Origin: Miscanthus floridulus
Lineage: Eukaryota > Streptophyta > Magnoliopsida > Poales > Poaceae
Direction: 5' to 3'
Assembly (NCBI RefSeq): GCF_019320115.1
Contig: NC_089583.1
Coordinates: 80,121,928 to 80,185,927, forward strand
Length of the DNA stretch: 64,000 nt
Shown here: positions 21,480 through 31,441 of the stretch, in pieces
Layout: every line of letters starts with the position of its first letter
How positions within the stretch are numbered: position 1 is the first letter of the stretch
Translations under genes and position numbers: made by a program
Notes under the pieces: generated by a model
The model's input: only the letters and a program-made list of their open reading frames with translations
What the model was told of the DNA's origin: nothing
Databases searched by the model: none

Positions 21480-21913
21480 CATCACTGTCGGTTAGCAATG
21501 AACTAGCAGTATTGTTGGAACCATCATTGCCGGTTATCAACAAACCAACAATGTTGTCTTGCTCAACACTGCCGGCTTGAGCCATGAACCGACAGTGCTG
21601 GCTTGCTCAACACTGCCGGCTTGAGCCATGCACCGATAGTGTAGACTTGTTCAACACTGTTGGCTTGAGCCAAGAACCGACACTCTTGATGCAACCATCA
21701 CTGTCGGTTGGGACTACAAATCGGTAGTGTTATTCAACTAGACACTGTCGGGTGGAGCCCAGAACCGACACTGTTACTTGTAGATCAGTGTCGGTTTTTA
21801 AGAACCGACAGTGATGTCAACCCCCCATCACTGCAGGTATGCCACTGTCGGTTCAAAATCCGGCAGTGAAGGGGGTTTTTGAACCGACAGTGATGTCCAG
21901 ATCTAGGGTAGTG
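21480..21913. repeat. Right subterminal array and terminus of the large CACTA
   Basis: A dozen or so alternating copies of cactgtcggtt/aaccgacagtg lie here, including a 45-bp triplicated unit (ctcaacactgccggcttgagcca) near 21565-21670. The array ends in CTAGGGTAGTG at 21913. Read from outside, the terminus is CACTACCCTAGATCTGG. The 3-bp target duplication is probably CAC (21914-21916), supported by the paralogous empty site near 45580. Confidence 0.85.
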
Positions 21914-22053
21914 CACGCATGCAGATACACAGATAGTTGCCACCGTTGAATTTAATTAGTGCTCTAAATTAATGTGATGGATCCGTTACATGTTAGCAAG
22001 ATAGAATGACATGGGAAATTTTTTCAATGTGTCATGTTTTTTTTGGACCAAGG

Positions 22054-22122
<69 letters not shown>

Positions 22123-22978
22123 GTTTTATAAGCTACATGGATGAGTATATAGAATTAACTAATCCCTTGAGCATTGTTACTTTCTCAATATACTGAAGTT
22201 CACCTTAATTTTCCTATGTATATATGTTCTATTTTCGGAAGTGCCTTTTGTATCTTGTAATGTTGTGGTCATGATAAACCTTGTTTATGTAAGTGGTCTA
22301 TGTATTTGTGATGTATGGAAAACTCACTAAAGCATCTGCTGTATATGTGTTAATTAATAAGTTTCAAGAAGTTGGGTATATAATCTCATGTAAATACTAG
22401 ACATTCAGTTTTGAGTGAGACTGTTTACGATTGCATAAAAAAGGAAATGACTTACACACTACTTGCCTTTTGGAAGAAGACAGAGATAGAGAAAATAACA
22501 TGGAGTATGGTATGAAAAAGGTTCAGAAAATTTACATGCAGCACTCAAATTCATCAACTGAATTAATTACAAAGGATGACAAGTCCTAATATTGGAGTGT
22601 ATATATTTGACTTGAATGTTCAGAGGATTTGGACAAATTCAATTTCACTTGATATGCCTATGCGAAGCATGAGGTCGAGAAGCCAAGGTGTATGAGATGG
22701 GTTTATCATGGAATTCTGTGTAAGGTTTGAGAAGACCTCCGCCCCCACTCACCCCAATTCTTTTTTGGCAAATTAGTGAGGATGTGCATCTGTGGCTCAC
22801 CGGGAAAAATGGAATGCATTGCTATATATGGAGTTCAATTGATAGTTATGCCTTCCAAGCAAACTCACGAGGAGAAAAAACGTCAATGGAATCCTAGGAA
22901 GTTCAGTTCCTATGAGATACAACAATTCAATGATGATCCTGAAATTTATTATTGTGAGCTAACTATACTGTACAATAG
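21914..22978. repeat. Host segment, copy 1 of a ~1-kb duplication
   Basis: From agttgccaccgttgaattt onward this segment aligns with 45590-46269 and then with 61285-61598, at well over 90% identity by eye. Copy 2 is interrupted at CGAAG by the 15-kb chromovirus. No gene is recognised. The function of the segment is unknown, and it could itself be an old transposon. Confidence 0.85.
22055..22118. repeat. (TA)n microsatellite, about 31 units
   Basis: A perfect TA run inside copy 1 of the duplicated host segment. Copy 2 has only a short tatat at the same place (45727-45732), so it expanded after the duplication. Confidence 0.95.
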
Positions 22979-23459
22979 ATACCTGTACTAGTACAATAGA
23001 TACAACAATTCTAGTTGACAACGAGATATACTGGAATCATAATAATCTGGGACACATGAGAAGCGAGATATATCAAGCAGACTCATAAAGGAGTTGAAGC
23101 ATTACTACTACATCACAAACTGAACAAAGTTTGACATGGCATATGCGCAATTTAGAATCACTTGAAAAAGCTCCAAACATTGCGGCAAAACTCATGCCGC
23201 ACTTTCGAAAATAAAGCGAGAGCTGAAGCTAAAAAATATTGCGCACAAAGAGGACTCAAGGCACAACCGAAGAGCACACCAAATACCACGCCCTTTGGAT
23301 AGCAGGATGGACCGACAATAGTTCTTGCCGATAAGTTCCATCATCAGATCGAAGAATATAACTCCACAACTACATGAGGAAGTGATGGATCCAGCACTGT
23401 CACAGAGATTCCACGCACTCGAAGAAGATTATTGCACTCATCATACAGATCGAATTATC
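22979..23459. other. Intergenic DNA downstream of the zinc-finger gene
   Basis: No ORF, repeat or transposon end is recognised. It contains the 3' flank, and presumably the 3' UTR, of the minus-strand zinc-finger gene. Confidence 0.5.
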
Positions 23460-23504
23460 TAAGCAAACGGGGCGAATTAAAGGTGGAGGAGGAAGAGGAA
23501 CCAA

Positions 23505-23960
23505 TCAAAGCCTGAGGGAGAGGTCCAGCTCCTCGGCGCGCTCGATGCCGTAGCTGGAGTCAGACGACCTCTTCTTGTTGCTCGGCGGGGCAGGCGCGGG
23601 AGCGGCATCAGCAGCAGGAGCCTTCTGCTCGTCCATCCTTGTTGCACTCTTATGTTCAACGACGACGACTGCGGTACCCGCGGTGCCTTGGGGCCTGGCG
23701 GGGGCATCGCGAGAGCCCATAGCAGCGGCGTCCCGGGTGCCCGTGGTGGAGGCGGCCGCCCCGTGCGCGCGCAGGGCGGCGGCGATCTCCCTCCGGCGCT
23801 TGGCCAGGCTGCGCTCGTACTTGTGCGCGTTCTGGTGGCCACCGAGAGCCTGCGAGCTGAAGAACTTGCGGTCGCAGTACATGCAGACGAAGTAGCCGGG
23901 CGGCTCCGGCGAGACCGAGGGGTGGAAGAGGGTGAGCTCAAGGTTGAGCTCCTGCTCCAT
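23505..23960 (-). CDS. EPF-type C2H2 zinc-finger transcriptional repressor, 151 aa
   Basis: This intact single-exon ORF is probably the only functional host gene here. Residues 26-46 form one C2H2 finger (C26, C29, H42, H46) containing QALGGH, the plant-specific DNA-recognition motif of the EPF/ZFP family. A basic stretch follows at residues 48-62 (YERSLAKRRREIAAA). EAR-type LxLxL repressor motifs lie at both ends: LNLEL at residues 5-9 and LDLSLRL at the C-terminus. The middle is low-complexity Ala/Pro. Length and layout match small single-finger proteins such as KNUCKLES- or ZFP-type repressors; I cannot name the orthologue. The ATG at 23960 is chosen because the N-terminal EAR motif follows at once. 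A TATA box lies about 125 bases upstream (24085-24092) and a GT/GA-rich 5' leader is at 23999-24023. A product would act in the nucleus, and such genes usually regulate organ or flower development. Confidence 0.9.
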   Translation of the reverse strand: MEQELNLELTLFHPSVSPEPPGYFVCMYCDRKFFSSQALGGHQNAHKYERSLAKRRREIAAALRAHGAAASTTGTRDAAAMGSRDAPARPQGTAGTAVVVVEHKSATRMDEQKAPAADAAPAPAPPSNKKRSSDSSYGIERAEELDLSLRL

Positions 23961-23998
23961 TCCACGGCCGGTAGTACTAGCACAGTCTAGGTGATAGG

Positions 23999-24023
23999 TG
24001 TGTGTGTGTGAGAGAGAGAGAGT
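23999..24023. repeat. GT/GA microsatellite in the 5' leader of the zinc-finger gene
   Basis: The run gtgtgtgtgtgagagagagagag lies between the TATA box and the ATG. CT-rich leaders of this kind are common in plant 5' UTRs. Confidence 0.8.
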
Positions 24024-24084
24024 GCTACTGTGCTAGAGACTAGAGAGAACTTAGTTTGCAACAGCAATCATGCTACTAAGCGAG

Positions 24085-24092
24085 TTTAAATA
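24085..24092 (-). promoter_or_regulatory. TATA box of the zinc-finger gene (TATTTAAA)
   Basis: TATTTAAA on the minus strand lies 125 bases before the ATG at 23960, with a short microsatellite-containing leader between. This fits a core promoter of a small plant gene. Confidence 0.6.
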
Positions 24093-24251
24093 CAGCTCCA
24101 AACTTGTGTTGCAATGTTCCGTGAGATGAGGTTACTGGAGATCTCAGTACAGCCAGTGGATGGGGCTCGCGCACGTTTCCGTTTGGTAGGTATGTGGCAA
24201 TAAGGAACGGAAGAAGAATCATCAGGTCAAGTTGCTTGCCGCTTGTGGCCC

Positions 24252-24483
24252 ACGTTGGGGTTTAGTCCCACATCATGTAGTGATGGTAGGAAAGCATAAC
24301 ATATAAGACGGAAGAAGCCCCCACCTATCAGGCTAGTCTTTTGGGTTGAAAAGGCCCAAGACCTTATATGTTGTAGCTTCGGTGGGCCTGGGACCTATAG
24401 GAGCGCAGCCTCGTGGTAACGAGTCGGGCCGGCTGTAAGCCAGCTCCAAGATCGAGAACTCGGTGGTCACCATCGGTTCCAAC
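24252..24483 (+). mobile_element. Candidate TRIM-type or solo LTR (TGTTGG...CCAACA-like ends)
   Basis: The block starts cGTTGGGGTTTAGTCCCACATC and ends GGTTCCAACA, giving inverted ends apart from the first base (T to C). The AGTCCCACATC word near the start is frequent in plant TRIM LTRs and is also the upstream element of snRNA promoters. A TATA-like tataag follows at 24301. Sequence after the end (attggtcacaag) weakly resembles an iMet primer-binding site. No clear target duplication is seen. Confidence 0.4.
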
Positions 24484-24545
24484 AATTGGTCACAAGTTCA
24501 GTCAGACAAAAACTTCAGGAAACTTGCATATCTTTCTCATAAGAA

Positions 24546-24546
<1 letters not shown>

Positions 24547-24586
<40 letters not shown>
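24547..24586. repeat. (TA)n microsatellite
   Basis: About 19 TA units. Confidence 0.9.
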
Positions 24587-24589
<3 letters not shown>

Positions 24590-24838
24590 TACATATGGGT
24601 CTCACTCAACGAATAAAGTGACAGGAAACTCCAACCATTGTTCTTGGACACTACTTTCGGATAACAAAGCAAGCTGATTTATTTGTATTGTAATTGTATA
24701 TGACAGTACTTTCAGACAACAAGCAACTAACGTACATACACACGAATCCTCACCGCCTTACGTTTTACCGATCGAGATGCATGCGGCACAGAGTGGTAGA
24801 CAAACTGACAAAACAAAGAACGGGATCACAGCGAATAT

Positions 24839-25115
24839 AAGATCCCAGATGCACGCTTTCAGCCGGTGCTAGTCCACGGCTATATCGTCGCTTCTGGCGA
24901 GCAACCGGGTTGCTAGTGCTGGTCTACAGCTAAGTCAGCACGCTTTCAGCCATGTAGTCCCTAGCGATTCTTTCGGCCTTGTTTTCTTTTCGTTTTCGTT
25001 GCTCAGCCTGCTCAATCCTGGCATTTCGGCTACGGATGGTTCAAGCTTGTAGCTTGCTTTCTCCTTCTTAATGAAATGCACGTCGTGTTCTAGAAAAGAA
25101 AAGATCCCAGATGCA
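24839..25115 (+). mobile_element. 5'-truncated LINE fragment with perfect 15-bp target duplication
   Basis: The word AAGATCCCAGATGCA occurs at 24839-24853 and 25101-25115. The 247 bases between end in ttcttaatgaaatgcacgtc, gtgttctagaaaagaa, matching the usual 3' tail style of grass LINEs (TTAATGAAA...CGTGTTCGAGAAAAA). The A-rich end lies on the right, so the insert is in plus orientation. It is too short to code. Confidence 0.75.
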
Positions 25116-25462
25116 AGATAAGGTAAGGCGCGCCGGCCGGCCGGCCAGCCCCCACCATACCTCCCGGTGGGTAGCAACGACAAGGCGTTTCACTACACAG
25201 CTTATATGCTATGACACGGAAACGAAACAAAAGAGGACATGCATGCGGCCGTCGCCGTCGCCGTCGCGCATCAACGGTGTGTGCTCCAGCGGGCAGCCCC
25301 GACAGGCGACCGGGGATCAGGTGGCGCTCTCGCCATCTCGCGGCCGGAGAGCATCGCCATTATTGTGTTAATTGTGTCAGGCCGTAGTCGGCCGTATATG
25401 GTGTCATTTGGTCCTACGGCGGGGCAGGGATGGGTGTCGATCGATTATTTGCTTCTGCTGCA

Positions 25463-26840
25463 CACTACTGAAGACGGCTTCTTTGTTAAGTGTCTCAGAC
25501 CGTCAAGTGTTTTTTATCGGACACTCGACAAAGGGGCTATTTACCGAGTGTCAAAGAAAAAACATTTGGCAAACAACTGGCACTTGGCAAAGAGGTAGTT
25601 TACCTGAGTGCCGAGCACTCGGCAAACAATAACACTCAGCAAATGGGCTATTTGTCGAGTGTCGGGCACTCGGCAAACCAAAACACCCGGCAAAGGGCCG
25701 CCGCCGTTAACTCTTTGCCGAGTGTCTTCCCCTGACACTCGGCAAAGTGGTGATTTGTCGAGTGTCATTTTTTGACACTCAGCAAACCATATTTTTTTTT
25801 ACTTTTGATCTCTAAACTTTTTCTGCAGTCCTCATACAAATACCTGGTACTCCATGTTCCAATGTGACACATTTCTCGAACTTTTTCTATATTTCTTTAA
25901 TTTATTTCATTTAATTGAATTTTCTTGGATAATTCAAATTATAACGGCTAGTCATTCGAATAATGAAAAAAATGAATGAAAAAATGATATTCATGTTATT
26001 TAGTATAATGTGAGGCCGTATCCAGGAACAGATCATCAATTTCGAACATTTTGTTCACGAAACATGACCACGAAGTTGCGGTCGAATTGTTTTTAAATTC
26101 TATAAAAAGCAAACGAAGTCCGAAAATCATGAAACTTGTCAAGATATCAGATATCATATGTGGAAGCTGTGATAAAAATTTGAGAAGATTTCGCGCAAGT
26201 TGTCACGTACGATGTTTGCAAACCAAAGAATCTCCGAAGAAGTTTCATGATTTCGCGCAACTTTATATCTTCTGTTTGTTTGAATGGGATGTAAAAAATA
26301 AATAAAAAAGGTTGTTTTCAGTCACTTTCCCGAGTGCAATGTCCATGACACTTGGTAAAGTGACTATCTGGGAACATGCTTTGCCGAGTGCAAAGGCCAT
26401 TGCACTCGGCAAACATCACAGATTTGCCGAGTGCCACGGGCCAGGCACTCGGCAAAGGTCTCCTATTTGCCGAGTGTCTTGACAGGACACTCGGCAAATA
26501 GGCTACCTTTGCCGAGTGTTTTGCCGGTGGCACTCAGCATAGTTGCCACCTTTGCTGAGTGTCCTGAGCCAACAACACTCGGCAAAGCAGCGACCTTTGC
26601 CAAGTGATTGATCTTGACACTCGGCAAAGCCGCCATCATGGTGGCGCTCGCCATCACGGTGACTTTTCTTTGCCGAGTGTCAGATTAGCACTCGGCATAG
26701 GTTTTGCCGAGTGCTCGATATAGTGCACTCGACAAAGAGGTCTTTGTCGATAAACTGTTTATCGAGCGCCCTTTGTCGAGTGTATATCGGCCTTTGCCGA
26801 GTGCCTGAGGCACCCGACAAAGAAGCTAAATCCGGTAGTG
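25463..26840. mobile_element. Complete non-autonomous CACTA element, 1378 bp, TSD GCA
   Basis: The terminus CACTACTGAAGACGGCTTC at 25463 pairs with CACTACCGGATTTAGCTTC read inward from 26840. GCA flanks both sides (25460-25462 and 26841-26843), the 3-bp duplication expected of CACTA. Both ends carry dense subterminal repeats TTTGCCGAGTG/CACTCGGCAAA (25500-25780 and 26330-26820). The AT-rich middle has no transposase. It needs enzymes from a related autonomous element. Family: the common grass 'GCCGAGTG' CACTA group, distinct from the CACTGTCGG element at 7980-21913. Confidence 0.93.
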
Positions 26841-26843
26841 GCA

Positions 26844-27059
26844 TGCCGTGTAGAGCTAGAAGCTAGCTGCGCGCGACTTGCCGACTTCCAAGTTCTAGCC
26901 AGTGCGCATGGCAAGTTGTGCCATAGGTGTGGGCAGTGCGCACTCGGTTGGATCTCGCCATTTTGGCCTATCAAAATTCTATCTTGCTACAAACTTTGGG
27001 TCTCTGTCTTTCGCAAAAAAAACTTTGGGTCTCTCAAAATATTCTAAAACTTCTTTACA
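26844..27059. other. Short host-like stretch, nothing recognised
   Basis: The only oddity is the word aaactttgggtctct, present twice near 26990 and 27021, close to the truncated left edge of the next chromovirus. Confidence 0.4.
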
Positions 27060-27765
27060 AACCCGAACCGGGCAAAACCAGCCTCCGCCGCCAGCTATAT
27101 CTAAGCATCCATATAGAATGTGGGTTAATGAACTAGAGGAACTTAAGAAACAAATAAAGGATTACAGGAGAAAGGTTTTATTCATCCTAGTTCATCACCT
27201 TAGGGAGCACCGGTTATATTTGTTGACAAGAAGGATGGTCCCTAGAAAATGTGTGTTGATTATCGGTCACTAAATGAGGTTACTATGAAGAACAAGTACC
27301 CGCTACCTAGAATTGATGATTGTTTGATTAGTTGAGAGGTGCTTGCGTTTTCTCTAAGATTGATCTTCGTTCTGGTTATCATCAGTTGAAGAATTGTGCA
27401 ACTGACATTCCCAAGACAACTTTTACTACGAGGTATGGTTTGAATGAGTAAACCGTTATGTCCTTTGGTTTGACCAATGCGCCTGCATGCTTTATGTACT
27501 TGATGAATAAGGTGTTCATGGAGTTTTTGGATAAGTTTGTGGTGGTATTTATCGATGATATAGTGGCATTCTCCAAAATGGAAGAAGAGTACGCTGAACA
27601 TTTAAGGTTGGTCTTGTAAAAGCTCAGAGAACATAAGTTGTATGCTAAGCGAAGAAAGTGTGAGTTTTGGTTGAAGGAAGTTTCTTTCCTAGGCCATGTT
27701 ATCTCTAATGGTGGAATAGTAGTAGATCCAAGTAAGGTGAGATGTGTTGAATTAGAAACCACCAA
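27060..27765 (+). pseudogene. Chromovirus A: reverse transcriptase fragment
   Basis: A plus-strand Ty3/gypsy pol starts abruptly within the RT fingers (SKHPYRMWVNELEELKKQI). It continues in shifting frames through [13 protein letters not shown] (motif A Asp kept), [31 protein letters not shown] (catalytic FIDD box kept) and [16 protein letters not shown]. Frameshifts near 27160, 27320 and 27770, plus an in-frame TAA in the middle, break it. gag, protease and the 5' LTR are missing, so the element is 5' truncated. Confidence 0.85.
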
Positions 27766-28430
27766 CCGATGTGGGAGAAATTTATAGTTTCTTAGGATTG
27801 GTTGGATACTACAGAATGTTTATAGAAGGGGTTTCTAAACTTACCAAGCCTATGACAGCTCTATTGGAGAAAAATACTAAGTTTGTGTGGACCGAGAAGT
27901 GCCAAGCTAATTTTGAGAAATTGAAGAAGAGGTTGACTACAGCCCCAGTATTAGTTTTACTAGACATGAGCAAGAATTTCTCTTTCTATTGTGATGCATC
28001 TCGTCAAGGTCTCGGATGTGTTCTTATACAAGAAGGAAGAGTAGTGGCTTATGCATTCCGACAGTTGAGAAAGCATGAGCTAAACTATCCTACTCATGAT
28101 TTGGAGTTAGCAGCAGTGGTTCATGCTCTAAAAATATAGAGGCACTATCTTATCAGACATAAGTGTAACTTCTATACTGATCACAAGAGTCTGAAGTACA
28201 TTTTCACTCAGACGGATCTGAATATGAGACATCGTCGATGGTTGGAGTTGATTAAGGATTACGATCTGGAAGTATACTATCATCCTAGAAAGGTGAACGT
28301 TGTTGCCGATGCTCTTAGCAGGAAGAGTTATGTCAATGAGGTGCCAGTGGCACCTATGTCAAGTGAGCTATGTGCTGAATTTGAGCAACTGAACTTGGGT
28401 TTTGTCACTAATGCAGAGAGTTGGTGATAT
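27766..28430 (+). pseudogene. Chromovirus A: RNase H region
   Basis: Reads [18 protein letters not shown], then [16 protein letters not shown] (catalytic Asp), [20 protein letters not shown] (catalytic Glu), TDHKSLKYIFTQ (catalytic Asp) and [11 protein letters not shown], the standard tail of RNase H in chromoviruses. One TAG at 28137 interrupts an otherwise open frame. Confidence 0.88.
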
Positions 28431-29289
28431 AGCCTACATTGGAGTTAGAGATATGAAAGGGTCTGTTACAGGATGCGAAGTTGAAAGAGATAGAGGAGAA
28501 CATAGTGATTGGCAAGGCACTAGGATTCCATATGGATGATAATGGAACTCTGTGGTTTGGGAAAAGACTATGTATACCTGAGATTAATGCTATATGGGAT
28601 GCAATTCTTCATGAGACACATGAGTTCGCTTGCTTTATTCACCCTAGGAGTACCAAGATGTACTTAGATCTAAAAGGGAAGTATTGGTGGTACGAACTGA
28701 AGAGAGATGTGTCTGAATATGTTGCTTTATGTGATACATGTCAAAGAGTCAAAGCTGAATATCAAAGACCTACAGAATTATTACAAAAAAATAAAGATAC
28801 CCGAGTGAAAGTGGGAAGAAGTTGGTATAGATTTTATTATGGGGTTACCACATACTCAGAGAGGTTATGATTTAATATGGGTGATAGTGGATCGGTTAAC
28901 TAAAGTTGCTCACTTTATACCGGTCAAGACTACTTTTAATGGACCGAGGTTGGCCCAATTATATATGGAGAAGATAGTGTCCATATGGAGGTCCTAAGAA
29001 AATTGTGTCTGATCGAGATACTCAATTTACGTCTAATTTTTTGCAGCAAGAACATAGTTCATTGGGAACAAAGTTGAATTTTAGCATAACATATCATCCT
29101 CAGACAGATGGGCAACCTGAGAGGATTAATCAGATATTAGAGGACATGTTGAGAGCTTGTGCATTGTAGTATGGTACAAGTTGGGACAAGAGTTTATCTT
29201 ATGCAGAGTTCTCGTATAATAACAGTTATCAGAAGAGTCTCAATATAGCACATTTTGAAGCTTTGTATGGATGAAAGTATAGAACCCCA
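28431..29289 (+). pseudogene. Chromovirus A: integrase zinc finger and core (frameshifted)
   Basis: The HHCC zinc finger is readable (HETHEFACFIHPRSTKMYLDLK, then YVALCDTCQRVKAEY). The core is spread over several frames with LTKVAHFIPVKT and later a QTDGQPERINQILEDML-type stretch. Many stops and shifts between 28800 and 29290 make this part dead. Confidence 0.85.
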
Positions 29290-29916
29290 TTGTTTTGGAA
29301 TCAAATAGGAAAAACCCAAGTGTTTGGACTAGATGTTTTAAGAGACGCAAAAGAGCAAGTAAGGATGATTAGGGATAACTTGAGAGTAGCGCAATCTCGA
29401 CAGAAGAGTTATGCTGACACTTGGAGAAGAGAATTGGTTTTAGAAATAGGGGATTATGTTTACCTAAAAGTGTCACCTATGAGAAGTGTGAGAAGGTTTA
29501 ACAAGAAAGGAAAGTTAGCAACAAGGTATATTGGACCTTTCAAGATTCTAGAGAGACGTGGAGAAGTAGCTTATCAGTTGGAATTGCCTGAGAGTTTGTC
29601 AGGTGTACATGATTTGTTCCATGTGTCCCAATTAAAAAAGTGTTTGTGTGTACCACAGGAGCAGATACCATTAGAGGAGCTTACAGTTAAGAAAGATCTC
29701 ACCTATGAGGAATTTCTGGTAAAGATTTTGGAGACAACAGAAAGGGTTACAAGGAGCCAAGTGATAAAGATGTGTAAGGTTCAGTGGAATTGGTATACCA
29801 AAGATGAGGCTACTTGGGAAAAAGAAGAGGATCTAAGAAAAACATACTCGCAGCTTTTGAGTAAGCATCGTCCGAATCTCGAGGACGAGATTTATTTTAA
29901 GGGGGTAGAATTGTAA
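29290..29916 (+). CDS. Chromovirus A: integrase C-terminus and chromodomain, open 208-aa remnant
   Basis: This is the one part of element A that is still open. It reads the integrase C-terminal GPY/F region (GDYVYLKVSPM, RYIGPFKILERRGEVAYQLELP, VHDLFHVSQLKKC), then a chromodomain (CKVQWNWYTKDEATWEKEEDL). Chromodomains steer integration to histone-marked chromatin. The start codon at 29290 is just the first Met after a frame break, so this is the tail of a longer polyprotein and not an independent gene. A polypurine tract (ttttaagggggtag) at 29896-29909 follows directly and leads into the LTR. Confidence 0.8.
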   Translation: MFWNQIGKTQVFGLDVLRDAKEQVRMIRDNLRVAQSRQKSYADTWRRELVLEIGDYVYLKVSPMRSVRRFNKKGKLATRYIGPFKILERRGEVAYQLELPESLSGVHDLFHVSQLKKCLCVPQEQIPLEELTVKKDLTYEEFLVKILETTERVTRSQVIKMCKVQWNWYTKDEATWEKEEDLRKTYSQLLSKHRPNLEDEIYFKGVEL

Positions 29917-31441
29917 CACCCAAAATTTTGCATCACTTTTAAATACGTGAATTGGATTTATTTATGCATTAGTGTGTGCATGCAACATAGAAAAATAATA
30001 AATTTTATCAAATTAAAATCAAATATAAGGTCTACATATAAGCTTATGCATTCATGGCGCTGCATATTATTTTTGGTATTGTGTGGTTTGAAATCAAATT
30101 TCAAATTTATTTGAATTTGTATTCAAAATTGGTTTGGAAAATTAGTTTAGAAAAAGAAAAAGGATTTTTCTTCTCTCTCTTGATTTCGGCCCGAGCAGCC
30201 CATTCCACTCAGCCTGGTTCTATACGCGCGGCCATTTCTTCTCCCCTCGCTCGGCCAAGTCGCGGCCCAGCAAGCCGCGCAGCCACGCCCGCGTTCTCCC
30301 CTCTCTCCTCTCGCTGACGGCCCGACCACACATGTTACCTGCATCGTCTTCCTCCTCGTGCATGACCGGGCCGGACATGACCGCTACTAGGAGTCCACGC
30401 CGCCCATGCCCCCTCCTTGCATTGTGCCCCAAGCCGCTCTCGGCCATAAATACCGGATGCCCACATCGTGCCGCTCCCATCCCAAGCTTCAAAGCCGTCC
30501 CACCTTGTCCCAGCTCGCAGCGCTACCGAGAACTATTCGGCGAAGCCGCGTGCTGCTTTCATCCACTCCGCACCTTGGTAAGTTACCTAGACGAGCTCGC
30601 CTTGCTCTCCTCTAGCGTCCGGTGTCCTTGGTTTGCTATTTCATAGTCTGTAGACCGTATTCCATGAGCGCCACCCGTCTCTGGCCATGGCGCCGCCATG
30701 GAACTCGCCGCTGACCTCGCCAGCATCTTTCATCCCTTCCAGATCTATCCTGAGCTGTCCGTTATCGTTCCGACCGCTTAGATCGGTTGATACCATTCGG
30801 TCAGTCTTTTTGCTAAAGAGTCCCTCAGGTTTTTTTATTATAGAACCCGCCGTCCCTGTTTTTATTCTGAAAAGCCCCTACCTTTTCTTTAAATCATGTT
30901 TGCAGTCCTTAGGTAGATTTAAAATCAGATTTTAATTTTAAAATTAAGTTCTACCTATTTACAGTTTTGCCACTAATCTTGTTTTAGCCATAAAATCTCT
31001 GTTTCAACTCCGATTTGATCCGTTCAAGTTGCGTTAGGTTTGTAATTGAGCAATCTACATGTTCATACTACTGTTAAGTATATTTTCAACTTTTAAAATT
31101 CAAGGTTAGATTTAATCTATTATTTTACTAAAGAAAATCTTGTTTATTATGTAACTTCTTCGTTTTGGCTCTGATTTTTGTGATCTTCGCGTCTGTGTGT
31201 TCGTAGTGAGACGTAGATTCGTTTTGCAAACTTTTCATCTTGATTTTATGTTGTTGGTGTACTGTTCTAATATGTAGCTTTTGTTTGCTATACATGATTG
31301 CTTCTGGATGCTTGTATGTTGCTATGATTATCGAGTATAGACGGTGAGCAATTCATGGGTGAATAAGAGTACTACTTTGACAAACAGGAGCACTTTGTTC
31401 AAGACAAGTATAGCATTGGATTATCCTTGTTTTCTATCAAC
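29912..31441 (+). mobile_element. Chromovirus A 3' LTR, first half (interrupted)
   Basis: TGTAACACCC starts at 29912 right after the polypurine tract. A TATA-like cataaatacc lies at 30445-30454. The LTR is cut at 31441 by another LTR and resumes at 38671 after the shared TSD TCAAC. The two parts sum to about 2.7 kb. Reading across the cut gives continuous LTR-like sequence. Confidence 0.75.

Larger units (their letters stand above)
7980..21913 (+). mobile_element. Large CACTA (En/Spm) transposon, left part outside window
   Basis: The plus strand carries, in order, TNP2 transposase (7980-11216), repeat modules, an unidentified spliced ORF, a Cauli_VI-like ORF, and a Transposase_24/Ulp1-type gene. 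The right end is a dense subterminal array of CACTGTCGGTT / AACCGACAGTG ending at 21913 in CTAGGGTAGTG, which read outward gives a CACTACCCTAG terminus. The left end is off-window because the Tat-like element splits TNP2. I treat this as one element because the same terminal motif recurs at 11770-12185, 12893-12930, 15455-15920 and 21480-21913. Two nested elements of one family are a live alternative. Confidence 0.7.

Noticed and set aside
22011..22196. ORF rich in Ile-Tyr repeats
   Set aside because: It is simply the translation of the TA microsatellite; the same applies to frames at 24413-24616.
23477..23990. Alternative ORFs overlapping the zinc-finger gene on both strands
   Set aside because: They lack domains; only the frame 23960-23505 carries the C2H2 finger and EAR motifs.
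24264..24330. snRNA (U3/U6-like) gene suggested by AGTCCCACATC plus TATA
   Set aside because: No snRNA sequence follows the TATA box, and the LTR-like ends fit a TRIM better.
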